From Actinoalloteichus_B caeruleus (lineage in GTDB: Bacteria; Actinomycetota; Actinomycetes; Mycobacteriales; Pseudonocardiaceae), in the NCBI RefSeq assembly GCF_000718005.1, contig NZ_JODV01000006.1: a DNA stretch of 64,000 nt. One strand, given 5' to 3'. The translations under genes and the position numbers were made by a program. Below are positions 42,449 to 50,911 of this stretch, in pieces; within the stretch, counting starts at the first letter, position 1, and each line of letters starts with the position of its first letter. The notes beneath the pieces are model-generated. The model was not told the origin of the DNA and did not search any database. It saw only the letters and a program-made list of their open reading frames with translations.

Positions 42449-42970
42449 ATGACCGCCCAGCAACCACTTCCGTTCGATCCGATCGCGCGCGCCGCCGAAC
42501 TGTGGGCCTCGCGCATCGGGCCCTCGAGCACGATGGCCGCGGTCACCAGCGTGATGCGGGTGCAGCAGCTCCTCCAGTCGGCGGTCGACGGTGCGCTGCG
42601 TCCCCTGAGCCTCACCTTCGCCCGGTACGAGGCACTGGTGCTGTTGACCTTCTCCCGGCGGGGGGCCCTCCCGATGAGGGTGATGGGCGAGCGGCTCCAG
42701 TTGCACCCCACCAGCGTCACCAACATCGTCGACCGGCTCGAACGGGACAAGCTGGTGCGCAGGACACCCCACCCCACCGACCGGCGGACCACGCTGGTGG
42801 AGATCACCGACGCGGGGCGGGGACGGATGGAGGCGGCCACCACCGCCGTGACCTCGGTGAACTTCGGGATGCGGGGCCTGAACGAGCAGGAGATGACCCA
42901 GTTGACCCAGCTGCTCACCGGCGTCCGGCTGGCGCACGGGGACTTCAGCCGCGAGCCGGCCGAGGGGTGA
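42449..42970 (+). CDS. MarR-family transcriptional regulator
   Basis: A 173-residue winged-helix regulator. The DNA-binding domain covers about residues 40-140, with the recognition helix in HPTSVTNIVDRLERDKLVRR and the wing in HPTDRRTTLVEITDAGR. Helices at both ends would form the dimer interface. The N-terminus (FDPIARAAELWASRIGPSSTMAAVTSVMRVQQLL) is the helix common to actinobacterial members near acyl-CoA genes. Its targets are unknown; the divergent thiamine-binding gene and icmA are candidates by position. The start follows a -10 element directly, without an SD. Confidence 0.87.
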   Translation: MTAQQPLPFDPIARAAELWASRIGPSSTMAAVTSVMRVQQLLQSAVDGALRPLSLTFARYEALVLLTFSRRGALPMRVMGERLQLHPTSVTNIVDRLERDKLVRRTPHPTDRRTTLVEITDAGRGRMEAATTAVTSVNFGMRGLNEQEMTQLTQLLTGVRLAHGDFSREPAEG

Positions 42971-42976
42971 GTCGCC

Positions 42977-43321
42977 TCACGCGGCGGCACGCTCGTCGAG
43001 GGGCGCCCTGACCGCGCCGGGGTCGGCCAGCTTCCCCTTCCTGGTGGCCCAGCGCTCGAACAGCACGGTTCCCAGCGGGGGCACGCTCGCCACCAGCGCC
43101 CAGAAGAGGGTCACCAGGTTCCACCTCAACGCGCGGGCGGTGACCAGGGCCACGACGACGTAGAGGATGAAGAGCACCGCGTGGACCCGGCCGAAGATCG
43201 CCACCCCCACGTCGTTGTGCACCACGACGTACTTGAAGAACATGCCGACGAGCAGCCCGACCCAGGAGGCGGCCTCCGCCAGGGCTGCGAGGCGGAAGCG
43301 ACCGACCGGCGTGGTGAACAC
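42977..43321 (-). CDS. DUF3817 membrane protein
   Basis: A 114-residue protein with three hydrophobic segments (about residues 10-28, 40-62 and 70-90) and a charged C-terminal tail. The pattern FRLAALAEAASWVGLLVGMFFKY, then GRVHAVLFILYVVVA, matches DUF3817, a small actinobacterial membrane family of unknown function. The GTG at 43321 has AGGAGGAG just upstream, and this start removes a disordered 39-residue extension. Convergent with the MarR gene, only 6 bp apart. Confidence 0.82.
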   Translation of the reverse strand: MFTTPVGRFRLAALAEAASWVGLLVGMFFKYVVVHNDVGVAIFGRVHAVLFILYVVVALVTARALRWNLVTLFWALVASVPPLGTVLFERWATRKGKLADPGAVRAPLDERAAA

Positions 43322-43646
43322 TGCACTCCTCCTGGGGCTCGGTGGCGCCGGGCGACGACCCCGGCGGTCCCCAGTGTGCTCAGTGCCCCACGTCACCGGG
43401 CGACCGGGTCGCCGTCGGCCCACCCCGGCCGGCGACATTGCTCCCGCTTTCGAGGACAGGGTCGGACGAATTCGGCTGACCGCCCTACTTTCTCCGACCC
43501 GCTGGCGTGACGACTTGACGCAATGCGAGGTTTCCCTTCAGGCCCCACTCAGCCATAACCCGGCAGCTACTTAATCGATAAAGCTGTGCTATTGGCGTAA
43601 ACGGTCGCCGGGAATGGGCCCAGCCGGCCGATGATCCGTCGAACTG
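43322..43646. other. Divergent intergenic region
   Basis: About 325 bp upstream of both the DUF3817 and the LacI-family genes. Less GC-rich around 43540-43660, as expected for regulatory DNA. No gene is supported; the promoter at its right end is listed separately. Confidence 0.45.
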
Positions 43647-43675
43647 TTGACAGCGAAGCGTCTACCGGGTGAGAT
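43647..43675 (+). promoter_or_regulatory. Promoter of the LacI-family gene
   Basis: A perfect TTGACA (43647-43652), 17-bp spacer and TGAGAT (43670-43675). The start site falls at about 43683-43685, essentially on the GTG, so the mRNA is probably leaderless. Confidence 0.6.
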
Positions 43676-43684
43676 GAGCTAGCT

Positions 43685-44725
43685 GTGACGACCTTGCCCG
43701 AGGGATTACGACGCCACCGACGTGCGACCATGAACGACGTGGCACGACTGGCCGACGTGAGCATCAAAACCGTTTCCCGGGTGGTGAACAACGAGCCCGG
43801 AGTACATCCGTCCACCGCGGAAATCGTCCTGTCGGCAATCGATCAACTCGGATTCCGCCGTAATCTCGGTGCCCGGAATCTGCGTCGCGGCTCGGCGACG
43901 GGAACGCTCGGCCTGTTGCTGGAGGACGTGGCCAACCCCTTCTATTCCCAGGTGACGAGAGCGGTCGAGGAGGTGGCGAGGAAACACGACCACCAGGTCC
44001 TCGCCGGTTCCTCCGACGAGAGCCACGTCCGGGAGCGCGAACTGGCGTTGGAGTTCTGCTCCCGCCGGGTCGACGGGATGTTGCTGGTCCCCTCCGGGGT
44101 CCAGCACGGCTACCTCGTACCGGAGATGCGGGCGGGCACCCCCATCGTGTTCCTGGACCGGCCGCCGGGGGACATCGCCGCCGACACCGTGTTGGTGGAC
44201 AACCAGGGCGGTGTCGCCGAGGCGGTGGCCCACCTGGTGCGGCACGGCCACCGGCGGATCGCGTTCTTCGGGGACTCGCCCCACATCTACACGGCGGGCG
44301 AACGGGTGCGCGGCTACCGGGAGGGGCACGCCTCAGCCGGCCTCCCCTTCGACGAACGGCTCGTCTTCATGGGGCCGCACGACGAGACCACGCTGACCTG
44401 CGGCCTCTCCCGCATCAGCGGCGGCGCGGCCAGGGCGACAGCGGTCATCGCCGGCAACAACCGGATCACCGTCGGTCTGCTGCGCGCCCTCCGAGGCCGT
44501 TCCCACCGCCCCGCCCTGGTCGGCTTCGACGACTTCGAGCTGGCCGACCTGATGGCTCCACCGATCACGGTCATCAGCCAGGACGTGCCAGAGTTGGGAC
44601 GAACGGGCGCGGAGCTGCTGTTCTCCCGGATGGCGGGGGACGGTTCACCGCCGCAACGGGTCGTCCTGCCGGTGCGGCTGATCCCCCGAGGCTCAGGGGA
44701 GACGCCACCTCCCCCCGAGGACTGA
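43685..44725 (+). CDS. LacI-family transcriptional regulator
   Basis: A 346-residue regulator with a helix-turn-helix (about residues 16-70: TMNDVARLADVSIKTVSRVVNN, hinge NLGARNLRRG) and a sugar-binding-protein-like effector domain (about 75-335, including DRPPGDIAADTVLVDN and GFDDFELADL). The effector and targets are unknown, and no sugar operon is adjacent. GTG 43685 has no good SD but coincides with a predicted transcription start; the ATG at 43730 is an alternative that would leave only the conserved domain. Confidence 0.85.
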   Translation: MTTLPEGLRRHRRATMNDVARLADVSIKTVSRVVNNEPGVHPSTAEIVLSAIDQLGFRRNLGARNLRRGSATGTLGLLLEDVANPFYSQVTRAVEEVARKHDHQVLAGSSDESHVRERELALEFCSRRVDGMLLVPSGVQHGYLVPEMRAGTPIVFLDRPPGDIAADTVLVDNQGGVAEAVAHLVRHGHRRIAFFGDSPHIYTAGERVRGYREGHASAGLPFDERLVFMGPHDETTLTCGLSRISGGAARATAVIAGNNRITVGLLRALRGRSHRPALVGFDDFELADLMAPPITVISQDVPELGRTGAELLFSRMAGDGSPPQRVVLPVRLIPRGSGETPPPPED

Positions 44726-44903
44726 GACCGGGCGCGGCCGACACCCCCGGACGGGGAACGCGCCCGCCCCTTCCAACGGAGCGGCGCGACGCGACCGGCA
44801 CCGGCCGGCGCGCACCTCGGAGCACCGCCGAAACCGACCCGCCCGGCCCGTCCCCGGATCGATCCGCCCGGCCCGTTCGAGGGGCACCGTCGGGGTCAGG
44901 GGG

Positions 44904-44909
44904 TGTAAT
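44904..44909 (+). promoter_or_regulatory. Candidate -10 (TGTAAT) of a leaderless dinB mRNA
   Basis: TGTAAT, five of six matches to TATAAT, ends 6 nt before the GTG at 44916. There is no SD. Confidence 0.5.
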
Positions 44910-44915
44910 GGACCG

Positions 44916-46451
44916 GTGGTGACGGCGAGCGGGAGCGGGCGGTGGGTGGCGCACCTCGACATGGACGCGTTCTTCTCCTCCGTCGAGCAGCTGACCCGCC
45001 CCACCCTCCGGGAGTCGCCCGTGCTGGTCGGCGGTGCGGGGCCTCGGGGCACCGTGGCGGGAGCGAGTTACGAGGCCCGGGCCTACGGCGCGCGGTCGGC
45101 GATGTCGATGGCCCACGCCAGGCGGCTCTGCCCGGTGGCGACCGTCATCCCGCCTCGCTTCACCGTCTACCAGGCCGTCAGCGCCCGGGTCTTCGACCTG
45201 GTGCGCCGGTTCAGCCCGGTGGCGGAGCAGGTCTCGCTGGACGAGGCGTTCATCGAACCCGGCTCGCTGGCCGGGGCCCAGGCCGACGAGGTGCGCCGCG
45301 TCCTGGCCGAGCTGCGTGCCCGCATCCACTCCGAGGTGGGCATGGTGGCCTCGATCGGGGCCGGCTCGGGCAAGTCGGTGGCCAAGATCGCCTCGGATCT
45401 GGCCAAGCCCGACGGTCTGCTCGTGGTAACTCCGGAGGAGCAACGCGCGGTGCTGCGTGATCTTCCGGTCCGGGCGCTGTGGGGGATCGGCCCGGTCTCC
45501 GAGGGCAAGTTGCGGCGGATCGGGGTGCAGACGCTCGGTGAGTTCGCCGACCTCGATCCCGCCACCGTCACCGCGCTGCTCGGGACGGCCGTCGGCCGGG
45601 AGCTGCACGACCTCGCCCACGGCAGGGATCCCAGGCCGGTGGCGGAACGCGCCGAGGTGAAGCAGGTCAGCGCCGAGACGACCTTCGACACGGACCTGGT
45701 GGACGGCGGCGCGCTGGAGAGCGCGGCCGTCTCGATGACGAGCGCCGCGCACCAGAGGCTGGTGCGCTCGCACCGCGCCGCCAGGACGGTGACGGTGAAG
45801 GTCCGCAGCGCGGACTTCGCCACCGTCAGCCGTTCGGAGACCGTCCGCGCCGCCACCTCGGACCTGTCGTCGCTCTCCGCGATGGCCCGACGACTGGTGA
45901 GCTCCGCCGTTCCTCCCGGCACACCTGTCCGGTTGGTGGGGGTGTCCCTGGCTGGGCTGACGACGGCGGAGCAGGAGTCCCTGTTCCCCGCGCCGCCAAC
46001 CGCCGGCCCTGAGCCGCACCCGGACGAGGAGACCGGACCGGACGAGGCGACCGACGCCGGACCCACCCCTCGACCGGACACGGCCCCGCTCCCGGGCGGT
46101 CGTGACCGTGGCGGCCGTGGTTGGGCGGCGGGTGACGACGTCCGCCACCCCGAGCACGGGCACGGGTGGGTGCAGGGAGCGGGGGTCGGCAGGGTGACGG
46201 TGCGGTTCGAGACCAGGACGACCGGGCCCGGACCGGCCAGGACCTTCGCGATGGACGACCCCGCGCTGCGAGTCGCGGACCCGCTCGCGAGCCTGGACTG
46301 GTTACCCGTCGTGGGCAGGAGGAACGACCTGGCACGGGCCCGGACGGTCGAGGACGGGAGGACGCCGCACCCGGGTCCGGCCGCCGGTTCCACGACGGTC
46401 ATGGAGTGGGTGGCACCCGTCGGCCAGGAGCACGACGCCGTGAGCTCGTGA
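44916..46451 (+). CDS. dinB: DNA polymerase IV with actinobacterial C-terminal extension
   Basis: A 511-residue Y-family translesion polymerase. The palm carries HLDMDAFFSSVEQ (metal-binding Asp) and SLDEAF (catalytic Asp/Glu), the fingers include SYEARAYGARSAMSM, and GIGPVSEGKLRRIGV is the helix-hairpin-helix thumb region. The little-finger domain ends about residue 345. A Pro/Asp/Glu-rich linker leads to a small beta-rich module (about 405-465: GDDVRHPEHGHGWVQGAGVGRVTVRFE) found in other actinobacterial DinB proteins; its role is unknown. A canonical C-terminal clamp-binding peptide is not obvious. The CRISPR array lies immediately downstream. Confidence 0.9.
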   Translation: MVTASGSGRWVAHLDMDAFFSSVEQLTRPTLRESPVLVGGAGPRGTVAGASYEARAYGARSAMSMAHARRLCPVATVIPPRFTVYQAVSARVFDLVRRFSPVAEQVSLDEAFIEPGSLAGAQADEVRRVLAELRARIHSEVGMVASIGAGSGKSVAKIASDLAKPDGLLVVTPEEQRAVLRDLPVRALWGIGPVSEGKLRRIGVQTLGEFADLDPATVTALLGTAVGRELHDLAHGRDPRPVAERAEVKQVSAETTFDTDLVDGGALESAAVSMTSAAHQRLVRSHRAARTVTVKVRSADFATVSRSETVRAATSDLSSLSAMARRLVSSAVPPGTPVRLVGVSLAGLTTAEQESLFPAPPTAGPEPHPDEETGPDEATDAGPTPRPDTAPLPGGRDRGGRGWAAGDDVRHPEHGHGWVQGAGVGRVTVRFETRTTGPGPARTFAMDDPALRVADPLASLDWLPVVGRRNDLARARTVEDGRTPHPGPAAGSTTVMEWVAPVGQEHDAVSS

Positions 46452-46559
46452 ACGAGCACCGGGAACAGGGGGCGACGTGGACGATGGTGGAGGAGCAGCC
46501 GACTGGCCGCGCCGGCGGCGATCCGTTCTGAGCGGCGTGCCACCACGCGACGGGACTGA

Positions 46560-46634
46560 GCGGGAGTAGGCTGATCATCGAGGCCGCAAGGTCAAGGAAT
46601 GATAACGGCACTCCATTCGCGCTGGTCGCGAAGG
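46560..46634 (+). promoter_or_regulatory. Probable CRISPR leader
   Basis: About 75 bp directly before the first repeat, including a comparatively AT-rich patch (AAGGAATGATAACGG near 46595-46610). It is placed as the leader because the opposite end of the array carries the degenerate repeat. Confidence 0.45.
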
Positions 46635-46968
46635 GCAAGCCCCGCGCAAGCGGGGGTGAGCCGGTCTGCTTGAGCTGCACGACCTTGGTAGCGGGGTAAG
46701 CCCCGCGCAAGCGGGGGTGAGCCGTTGGCGGACGCCCACGGACGTCTGCGGGGGCAGTAAGCCCCGCGCAAGCGGGGGTGAGCCGTCGTCCACATCGCCC
46801 GCGCCTCCACCGGGGCGGTAAGCCCCGCGCAAGCGGGGGTGAGCCGAGATGGGGCAGCAGCCCCGGACGGGACCCCTCGTAAGCCCCGCGCAAGCGGGGG
46901 TGAGCCGACGACCCTCGCCGCAGGAGTGGCTGGCGCCCTGTAAGCCCCGCGCAAGCGAGGGTGAGCGG
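46635..46968. CRISPR. Type I-E-like CRISPR array, 6 repeats, 5 spacers
   Basis: Six 29-nt repeats start at 46635, 46696, 46757, 46818, 46879 and 46940, separated by five spacers of exactly 32 nt. The repeat begins GTAAG, has the stem CCCCGCG-CAA-GCGGGG and ends GTGAGCCG. This is the size and shape of actinobacterial type I-E arrays, close to known repeats that carry CCCCGCGCAAGCGGGGGTGA. Repeat 1 has C in place of T at position 2, and repeat 6 carries two changes (GCGAGG in the stem, GCGG at the end), which marks it as the trailer end. Transcription is therefore probably rightward. No cas gene is in the window. Confidence 0.96.
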
Positions 46969-47097
46969 GTGCTCGACCGCGGATCTGAGCAGGGCGGCTA
47001 CCGCCGCCACCCGCCGGTGAGCACCGCCCGGCCGGCCCGTTCGCGTCTTCGGTCCGGCCGGAACCGGGATGTCACACGTCCGGAACGCGCGGGCGGC

Positions 47098-48066
47098 TCA
47101 TCGCCGTGGCCGCAGGCCCGCGACCAGCTCGTCCGCCGCCGTGTAGGGGTCGGTCCGCCCGGCCAGCACCCGGTCGGCGAGGTCGACCAGCGCGGAGCCG
47201 CCCCGCACATCCCCCAGCCGGCCCCGCAACTCCTCGACCGCGATCGCCTCGACCTCACTGGCGGCTCGCCGCCGCCGCCGGGCACTGAGCTCTCCGTGTT
47301 CCCGCATCCAGTCGTGGTGTTCGTCGACAGCCGCGACGAGCTCGGTCATCCCCTCCGCCCGGGATGCGACGGTCCGCACGATCGGCGGACGCCAACTCGG
47401 CCCCTCCTTCTCCCGGCGGCCCAGGGAGATCATGTGCTTGAGCTCGCGGACGGTCTGGTCGGTGCCCTCACGGTCGGCCTTGTTGACCACGAACACGTCC
47501 GCGACCTCGAGGATGCCCGCCTTCGCCGCCTGGATGCCGTCGCCCATGCCGGGAGCCAGCAGGACCAGGGTGGTGTCCGCCAGGGAGATGACGTCGACCT
47601 CCGACTGCCCGACGCCCACCGTCTCGACGAGGATGACGTCGAAGCCGGCGGCGTCGAGGACGCGCAGCGCCTGCGGCGTGGCCCAGGCGAGCCCGCCGAG
47701 GTGACCTCGCGTCGCCATCGAGCGGATGAACACCCCCGGGTCCAGCGCGTGGTCCTGCATGCGGACCCGGTCACCCAGGAGCGCACCACCGGAGAAGGGG
47801 GAGGAGGGGTCGACAGCCAAGACCCCCACCGTCCTCCCCTGGGCTCGCAGGGCCGTGACCAGCGCCGAGGTGGACGTGGACTTCCCCACTCCCGGTGGAC
47901 CGGTCAGCCCGATCACTCGGGCGTGTCCCGTGTGGGGCGTGAGCTCGGCCGCCACGTCCCGCAGCCGAGGGCTGGCGTCCTCCACCAGGGAGATGAGCCG
48001 ACCCAGTGCCCTCGGCTGTCCCGCGCGCGCCCGCTGGACCAGGTCGTCCACCTCGGCGTGGCTCAT
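47098..48066 (-). CDS. meaB: Methylmalonyl-CoA mutase-associated GTPase MeaB
   Basis: A 322-residue G3E-type GTPase that loads and protects the B12 cofactor of acyl-CoA mutases. Walker A GPPGVGKST (56-64), the metal-binding DPSS, VETVGVGQSE (switch) and NKAD base-recognition motif are visible. The C-terminal helices form the dimer region. ATG 48066 overlaps the stop of the thiolase gene (ATGA), which fixes the start. It probably serves IcmA, encoded about 5 kb away, and the methylmalonyl-CoA mutase implied by mce. The CRISPR array is 130 bp downstream. Confidence 0.92.
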   Translation of the reverse strand: MSHAEVDDLVQRARAGQPRALGRLISLVEDASPRLRDVAAELTPHTGHARVIGLTGPPGVGKSTSTSALVTALRAQGRTVGVLAVDPSSPFSGGALLGDRVRMQDHALDPGVFIRSMATRGHLGGLAWATPQALRVLDAAGFDVILVETVGVGQSEVDVISLADTTLVLLAPGMGDGIQAAKAGILEVADVFVVNKADREGTDQTVRELKHMISLGRREKEGPSWRPPIVRTVASRAEGMTELVAAVDEHHDWMREHGELSARRRRRAASEVEAIAVEELRGRLGDVRGGSALVDLADRVLAGRTDPYTAADELVAGLRPRR

Positions 48067-49268
48067 CGCTCGGCCCGGTCCGCCTCCGGGACGCGCAGCA
48101 GCAACGCGTCCCCCTGCCCGCCCCCGCCGCAGAGACCGGCGGCGCCGAGGCCGCCACCGCGCCGCCGGAGTTCGAGCGCCAGGTGGAGGACCAGTCGGGC
48201 ACCGGACATCCCGATCGGGTGGCCGAGGGCGATGGCACCCCCGTTGACGTTGACCCGGTCCAGGTCCACGCCGAGCTCCCTCGCCGATACCAGGCCCACC
48301 GCCGCGAACGCCTCGTTGATCTCGACGAGGTCGAGATCGGCCGGGGTGACACCGGCTCGCCGGCAGGCGGCCGCGATCGCCCGGGAAGGCTGTTCGTGGA
48401 GGCTGGCGTCCGGGCCGGCGACCAACCCGTGCGGGCCGATCTCGGCGATCCACTCCAGGCCGAGTTCCTCCGCCCTGGCCCGGCTCATGACCACCACGGC
48501 CGCCGCCCCGTCGGAGATCTGGGAGGCGGAGCCCGCCGTGATGGTCCCGTCGGTGGCGAAGGCCGGCCGCAGCGCCGCGAGGCCCTCGGCGGTGGTGTCC
48601 GGGCGGATGCCCTCGTCACGATCGACGACCACGCCCGGTGCGCCCCGACGTCCCGGGAGCTCGACGGGGACGATCTCCTCGGCGAGGACCCCGGCGGCGG
48701 TGGCGGCGGCGGCGCGTTGGTGCGAGGCCGCCGCGAAGGCGTCCTGCTCGGCGCGGGCCAGGCCGTACCGGGAGTTGTACCGCTCGGTCGACTCCCCCAT
48801 CGCCACCTGGTCGAAGGCGCAGAAGAGGCCGTCGTGGGCCATGTGGTCGCGGAGCACGGCGTCCCCGTACTTCGTCCCGGTCCGGGAGTTCGGCAGGAGG
48901 TGGGGTGCCTGGGACATCGACTCCTGCCCGCCGGCCACCACCACGTCGAACTCACCGGCTCGGATGAGTTGGTCGGCCAGGGCGATGGCGTCGAGCCCCG
49001 AGAGGCAGACCTTGTTGATGGTCAGGGCGGGCACGTCCATCGGGATGCCCGCGGCGACCGCCGCCTGCCGGGCGGGGATCTGCCCGGCTCCCGCGGTGAG
49101 CACCTGTCCCATGATCACGTACTGGACCTGGTCGGGGGTCACTCCCGACCGGTCCAACGCGGCCCTGATGGCGACGCCGCCCAGCTGGGCGGCGGACTGA
49201 TCCTTGAGCGAACCCAGCAGCCGCCCGATCGGGGTGCGGGCTCCGGCGACGATGACGGAACCGGTCAC
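48063..49268 (-). CDS. Acetyl-CoA acetyltransferase (thiolase)
   Basis: A 401-residue thiolase II-type enzyme forming or cleaving acetoacetyl-CoA. The nucleophile Cys88 is in NKVCLSG; NEAFA, GGAIALGHPIGMSG (catalytic His) and the C-terminal LCGGGGQGDA (second Cys) are all present. The start is GTG 49268, with the expected VIVAGARTPIG close behind. It overlaps meaB, so the two share a transcript. Placement between meaB and mce suggests a role in acyl-CoA and propionyl-CoA metabolism rather than polymer synthesis. Confidence 0.92.
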   Translation of the reverse strand: MTGSVIVAGARTPIGRLLGSLKDQSAAQLGGVAIRAALDRSGVTPDQVQYVIMGQVLTAGAGQIPARQAAVAAGIPMDVPALTINKVCLSGLDAIALADQLIRAGEFDVVVAGGQESMSQAPHLLPNSRTGTKYGDAVLRDHMAHDGLFCAFDQVAMGESTERYNSRYGLARAEQDAFAAASHQRAAAATAAGVLAEEIVPVELPGRRGAPGVVVDRDEGIRPDTTAEGLAALRPAFATDGTITAGSASQISDGAAAVVVMSRARAEELGLEWIAEIGPHGLVAGPDASLHEQPSRAIAAACRRAGVTPADLDLVEINEAFAAVGLVSARELGVDLDRVNVNGGAIALGHPIGMSGARLVLHLALELRRRGGGLGAAGLCGGGGQGDALLLRVPEADRAER

Positions 49269-49517
49269 GGATGTTCTCCCTCGTTCCTCCGCCTACGACT
49301 GATCCGGACCCTACCGGCCCCGCCAGGACCGACGAGGGGTGACGGCGACCACACATGTCGTCACGCGGGGCGGTGGGCGCACCGGGTGGGGCCGGCCCCG
49401 TTGGTGCGCGCCTCGGGGGAGGGGTGGCCGGGGTACGGCCGGAAGCCGGGGAACGGCAGCGGCGGACGGGCTCGTGGCCACGGCGAGGGGCGGCCGGCCC
49501 GAGGGGACGGCCCCGCC

Positions 49518-50375
49518 TCAGCCCAGTTCGGCCAGCTTGTTCCAGGCGGGGGCCAGCGGCCCCCCGTGGGAGGCGCGCAGGGCGCAGAGCGCGGCGAACC
49601 TCGGGGTCTGCGAGCGGGCCGCGTTCACCAGCAGCGCCGCCTCCGGCAGGCCGTGCACCAAGGCGCCGACCGCCGCCCAGCCGGCCAGCAGGGCGTCGCC
49701 GGGCAACCGGGCCGAGGCGTCGACGAGGCGGCGCGCCATGTCGATGTCCTCGTGCAGCACGGACGAGCCGCTGGCGATCAGGTCGTGGGCGTGGTGGACA
49801 TCCAGGAGGCGGCCGAGTTCGCGCAGCGGGTCGCGGTGGTCGTCGACCCTGAGGTCCAGCGGCAGCGGTTCGGTCCCCCCGGCGGCACGGACGACGAGCG
49901 CCACGGACTGCTGCCCCCGGGCGTCGCCCCCGGCCTGCTGCCCGGCGCGGAGCGAGGCGACGAGTCGGCGGTGCAGCGGACCGGTGGTGGTGTGGAAGGT
50001 CTCGCGGGCCGCCTCCCACACCTCCGTGGAGGTCAGCAGGTTGCCCTGGACGGCGACCTCGGGCAGCGCGACGCCTCCGGCGGCACCGGGGCAGGCGTCG
50101 CCGGTCCAACTGGTGCTCTCCGACGGGGTGACGACACCGCACTGCATCTCCGCGCTGAGCCCAGCCGCGCGCACCGCCTCTTCCGGCTCGTTCCCCTCGC
50201 GGAGCCGGTCGAGGACGGCGTGGAGCTGGTCGGCGCCCGCGGCGCCCTGCACGACCACCGCCGCCAGCCCTGGTTCGACGGCGAGCGCCCTCGCGCCGAT
50301 GGCGAGGACACCGCTGGCGACGGCGGCGCCCAGTTCACCGGTCACCGGGTCCCTGGCGACGATCGAGAAGGTCAC
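49518..50375 (-). CDS. DUF1028 family protein
   Basis: A 285-residue protein. The N-terminus TFSIVARDPVTGELGAAVASGVLAIG is the hallmark of DUF1028, thought to adopt an Ntn-hydrolase-like fold; no activity has been firmly assigned to the family. The middle contains VVQGAAGADQLHAVLDRLREG and GNLLTS. The C-terminal third is more variable. GTG 50375 was chosen because the family N-terminus begins there and a -10-like TACGGT ends 6 nt before it. It is divergent from mce with only 42 bp between start codons. Confidence 0.8.
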   Translation of the reverse strand: MTFSIVARDPVTGELGAAVASGVLAIGARALAVEPGLAAVVVQGAAGADQLHAVLDRLREGNEPEEAVRAAGLSAEMQCGVVTPSESTSWTGDACPGAAGGVALPEVAVQGNLLTSTEVWEAARETFHTTTGPLHRRLVASLRAGQQAGGDARGQQSVALVVRAAGGTEPLPLDLRVDDHRDPLRELGRLLDVHHAHDLIASGSSVLHEDIDMARRLVDASARLPGDALLAGWAAVGALVHGLPEAALLVNAARSQTPRFAALCALRASHGGPLAPAWNKLAELG

Positions 50376-50381
50376 ACTGGC

Positions 50382-50387
50382 ACCGTA
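50382..50387 (-). promoter_or_regulatory. Candidate -10 (TACGGT) of the DUF1028 gene, leaderless
   Basis: On the minus strand TACGGT (TANNNT) ends 6 nt before the GTG at 50375, with no SD. It overlaps the region where the -35 of the divergent mce promoter would lie. Confidence 0.5.
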
Positions 50388-50405
50388 ATCGAGATCCGCG
50401 CCACA

Positions 50406-50411
50406 TACCCT
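50406..50411 (+). promoter_or_regulatory. Candidate -10 (TACCCT) of mce, leaderless
   Basis: TACCCT (TANNNT) ends 6 nt before the mce ATG at 50418. The whole divergent control region is 42 bp, so the two promoters must overlap. Confidence 0.5.
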
Positions 50412-50417
50412 CCTGGA

Positions 50418-50870
50418 ATGCCGGAGGAACTCAGCCAGTTCGTCACCGCCATCGACCACGTCGGTGTCGCCGTCGCCGACCTCGAGGAGGCCATCGCCTT
50501 CTACCGCGACACCTTTGGTCTCAGGGTCGTGCACATCGAGTCGAACGAGGAACAGGGCACCAGGGAGGCGATGCTCAGGGCGGCGGGGGACGCGGGGGAC
50601 GGCGCGGCGCTCCAACTGCTGGCCCCGCTCAGCGCGGACTCGCCAATCGCGTCCTTCCTCGACCGGCGGGGCCCGGGCCTGCAACAACTGGCCTACCGGG
50701 TGTGGGACATCGACGCGATCAGCACGGCGCTGCGCCACAAGGGCGTCCGCCTCCTCTACGAGGAGGCCAGGCGGGGCACCGGGGGTTCGCGCATCAACTT
50801 CGTCCACCCGAAGGCGGCCGGGGGTGTCCTGATCGAACTCGTCGAACCTCCCAAGTCCGCGCTCCCGTGA
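50418..50870 (+). CDS. mce: Methylmalonyl-CoA epimerase
   Basis: A 150-residue vicinal-oxygen-chelate protein that interconverts (2R)- and (2S)-methylmalonyl-CoA. Family features: IDHVGVAVADLEEAIAFYRD (metal-binding His), the LQLLAPL strand, LQQLAYRVWDID with a second ligand region, and a C-terminal FVHPKAAGGVLIELVEP with the metal-binding Glu. Typical length. It links propionyl-CoA carboxylation to methylmalonyl-CoA mutase, and its neighbours (thiolase, meaB) fit that pathway. Divergent from the DUF1028 gene. Confidence 0.93.
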   Translation: MPEELSQFVTAIDHVGVAVADLEEAIAFYRDTFGLRVVHIESNEEQGTREAMLRAAGDAGDGAALQLLAPLSADSPIASFLDRRGPGLQQLAYRVWDIDAISTALRHKGVRLLYEEARRGTGGSRINFVHPKAAGGVLIELVEPPKSALP

Positions 50871-50871
50871 C

Positions 50872-50911
50872 CGGGGAGGGCGCGGCGGCACCGGCCCGGG
50901 GCCCCTCCCCG
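50872..50911 (+). terminator. Candidate terminator of mce
   Basis: CGGGGAGGG (50872-50880) pairs with CCCTCCCCG (50903-50911), a 9-bp stem with a 22-nt loop, directly after the mce stop. Confidence 0.45.

Noticed and set aside
44726..44915. Possible small gene or RNA between the LacI-family gene and dinB
   Set aside because: 190 bp with no ORF bearing an SD or domain and no stable structure that stands out.
46399..47010. Minus-strand frames with repeated SPPLARGL/LTPACAGL peptides
   Set aside because: These are translations of the CRISPR repeats and spacers, not a repeat protein.
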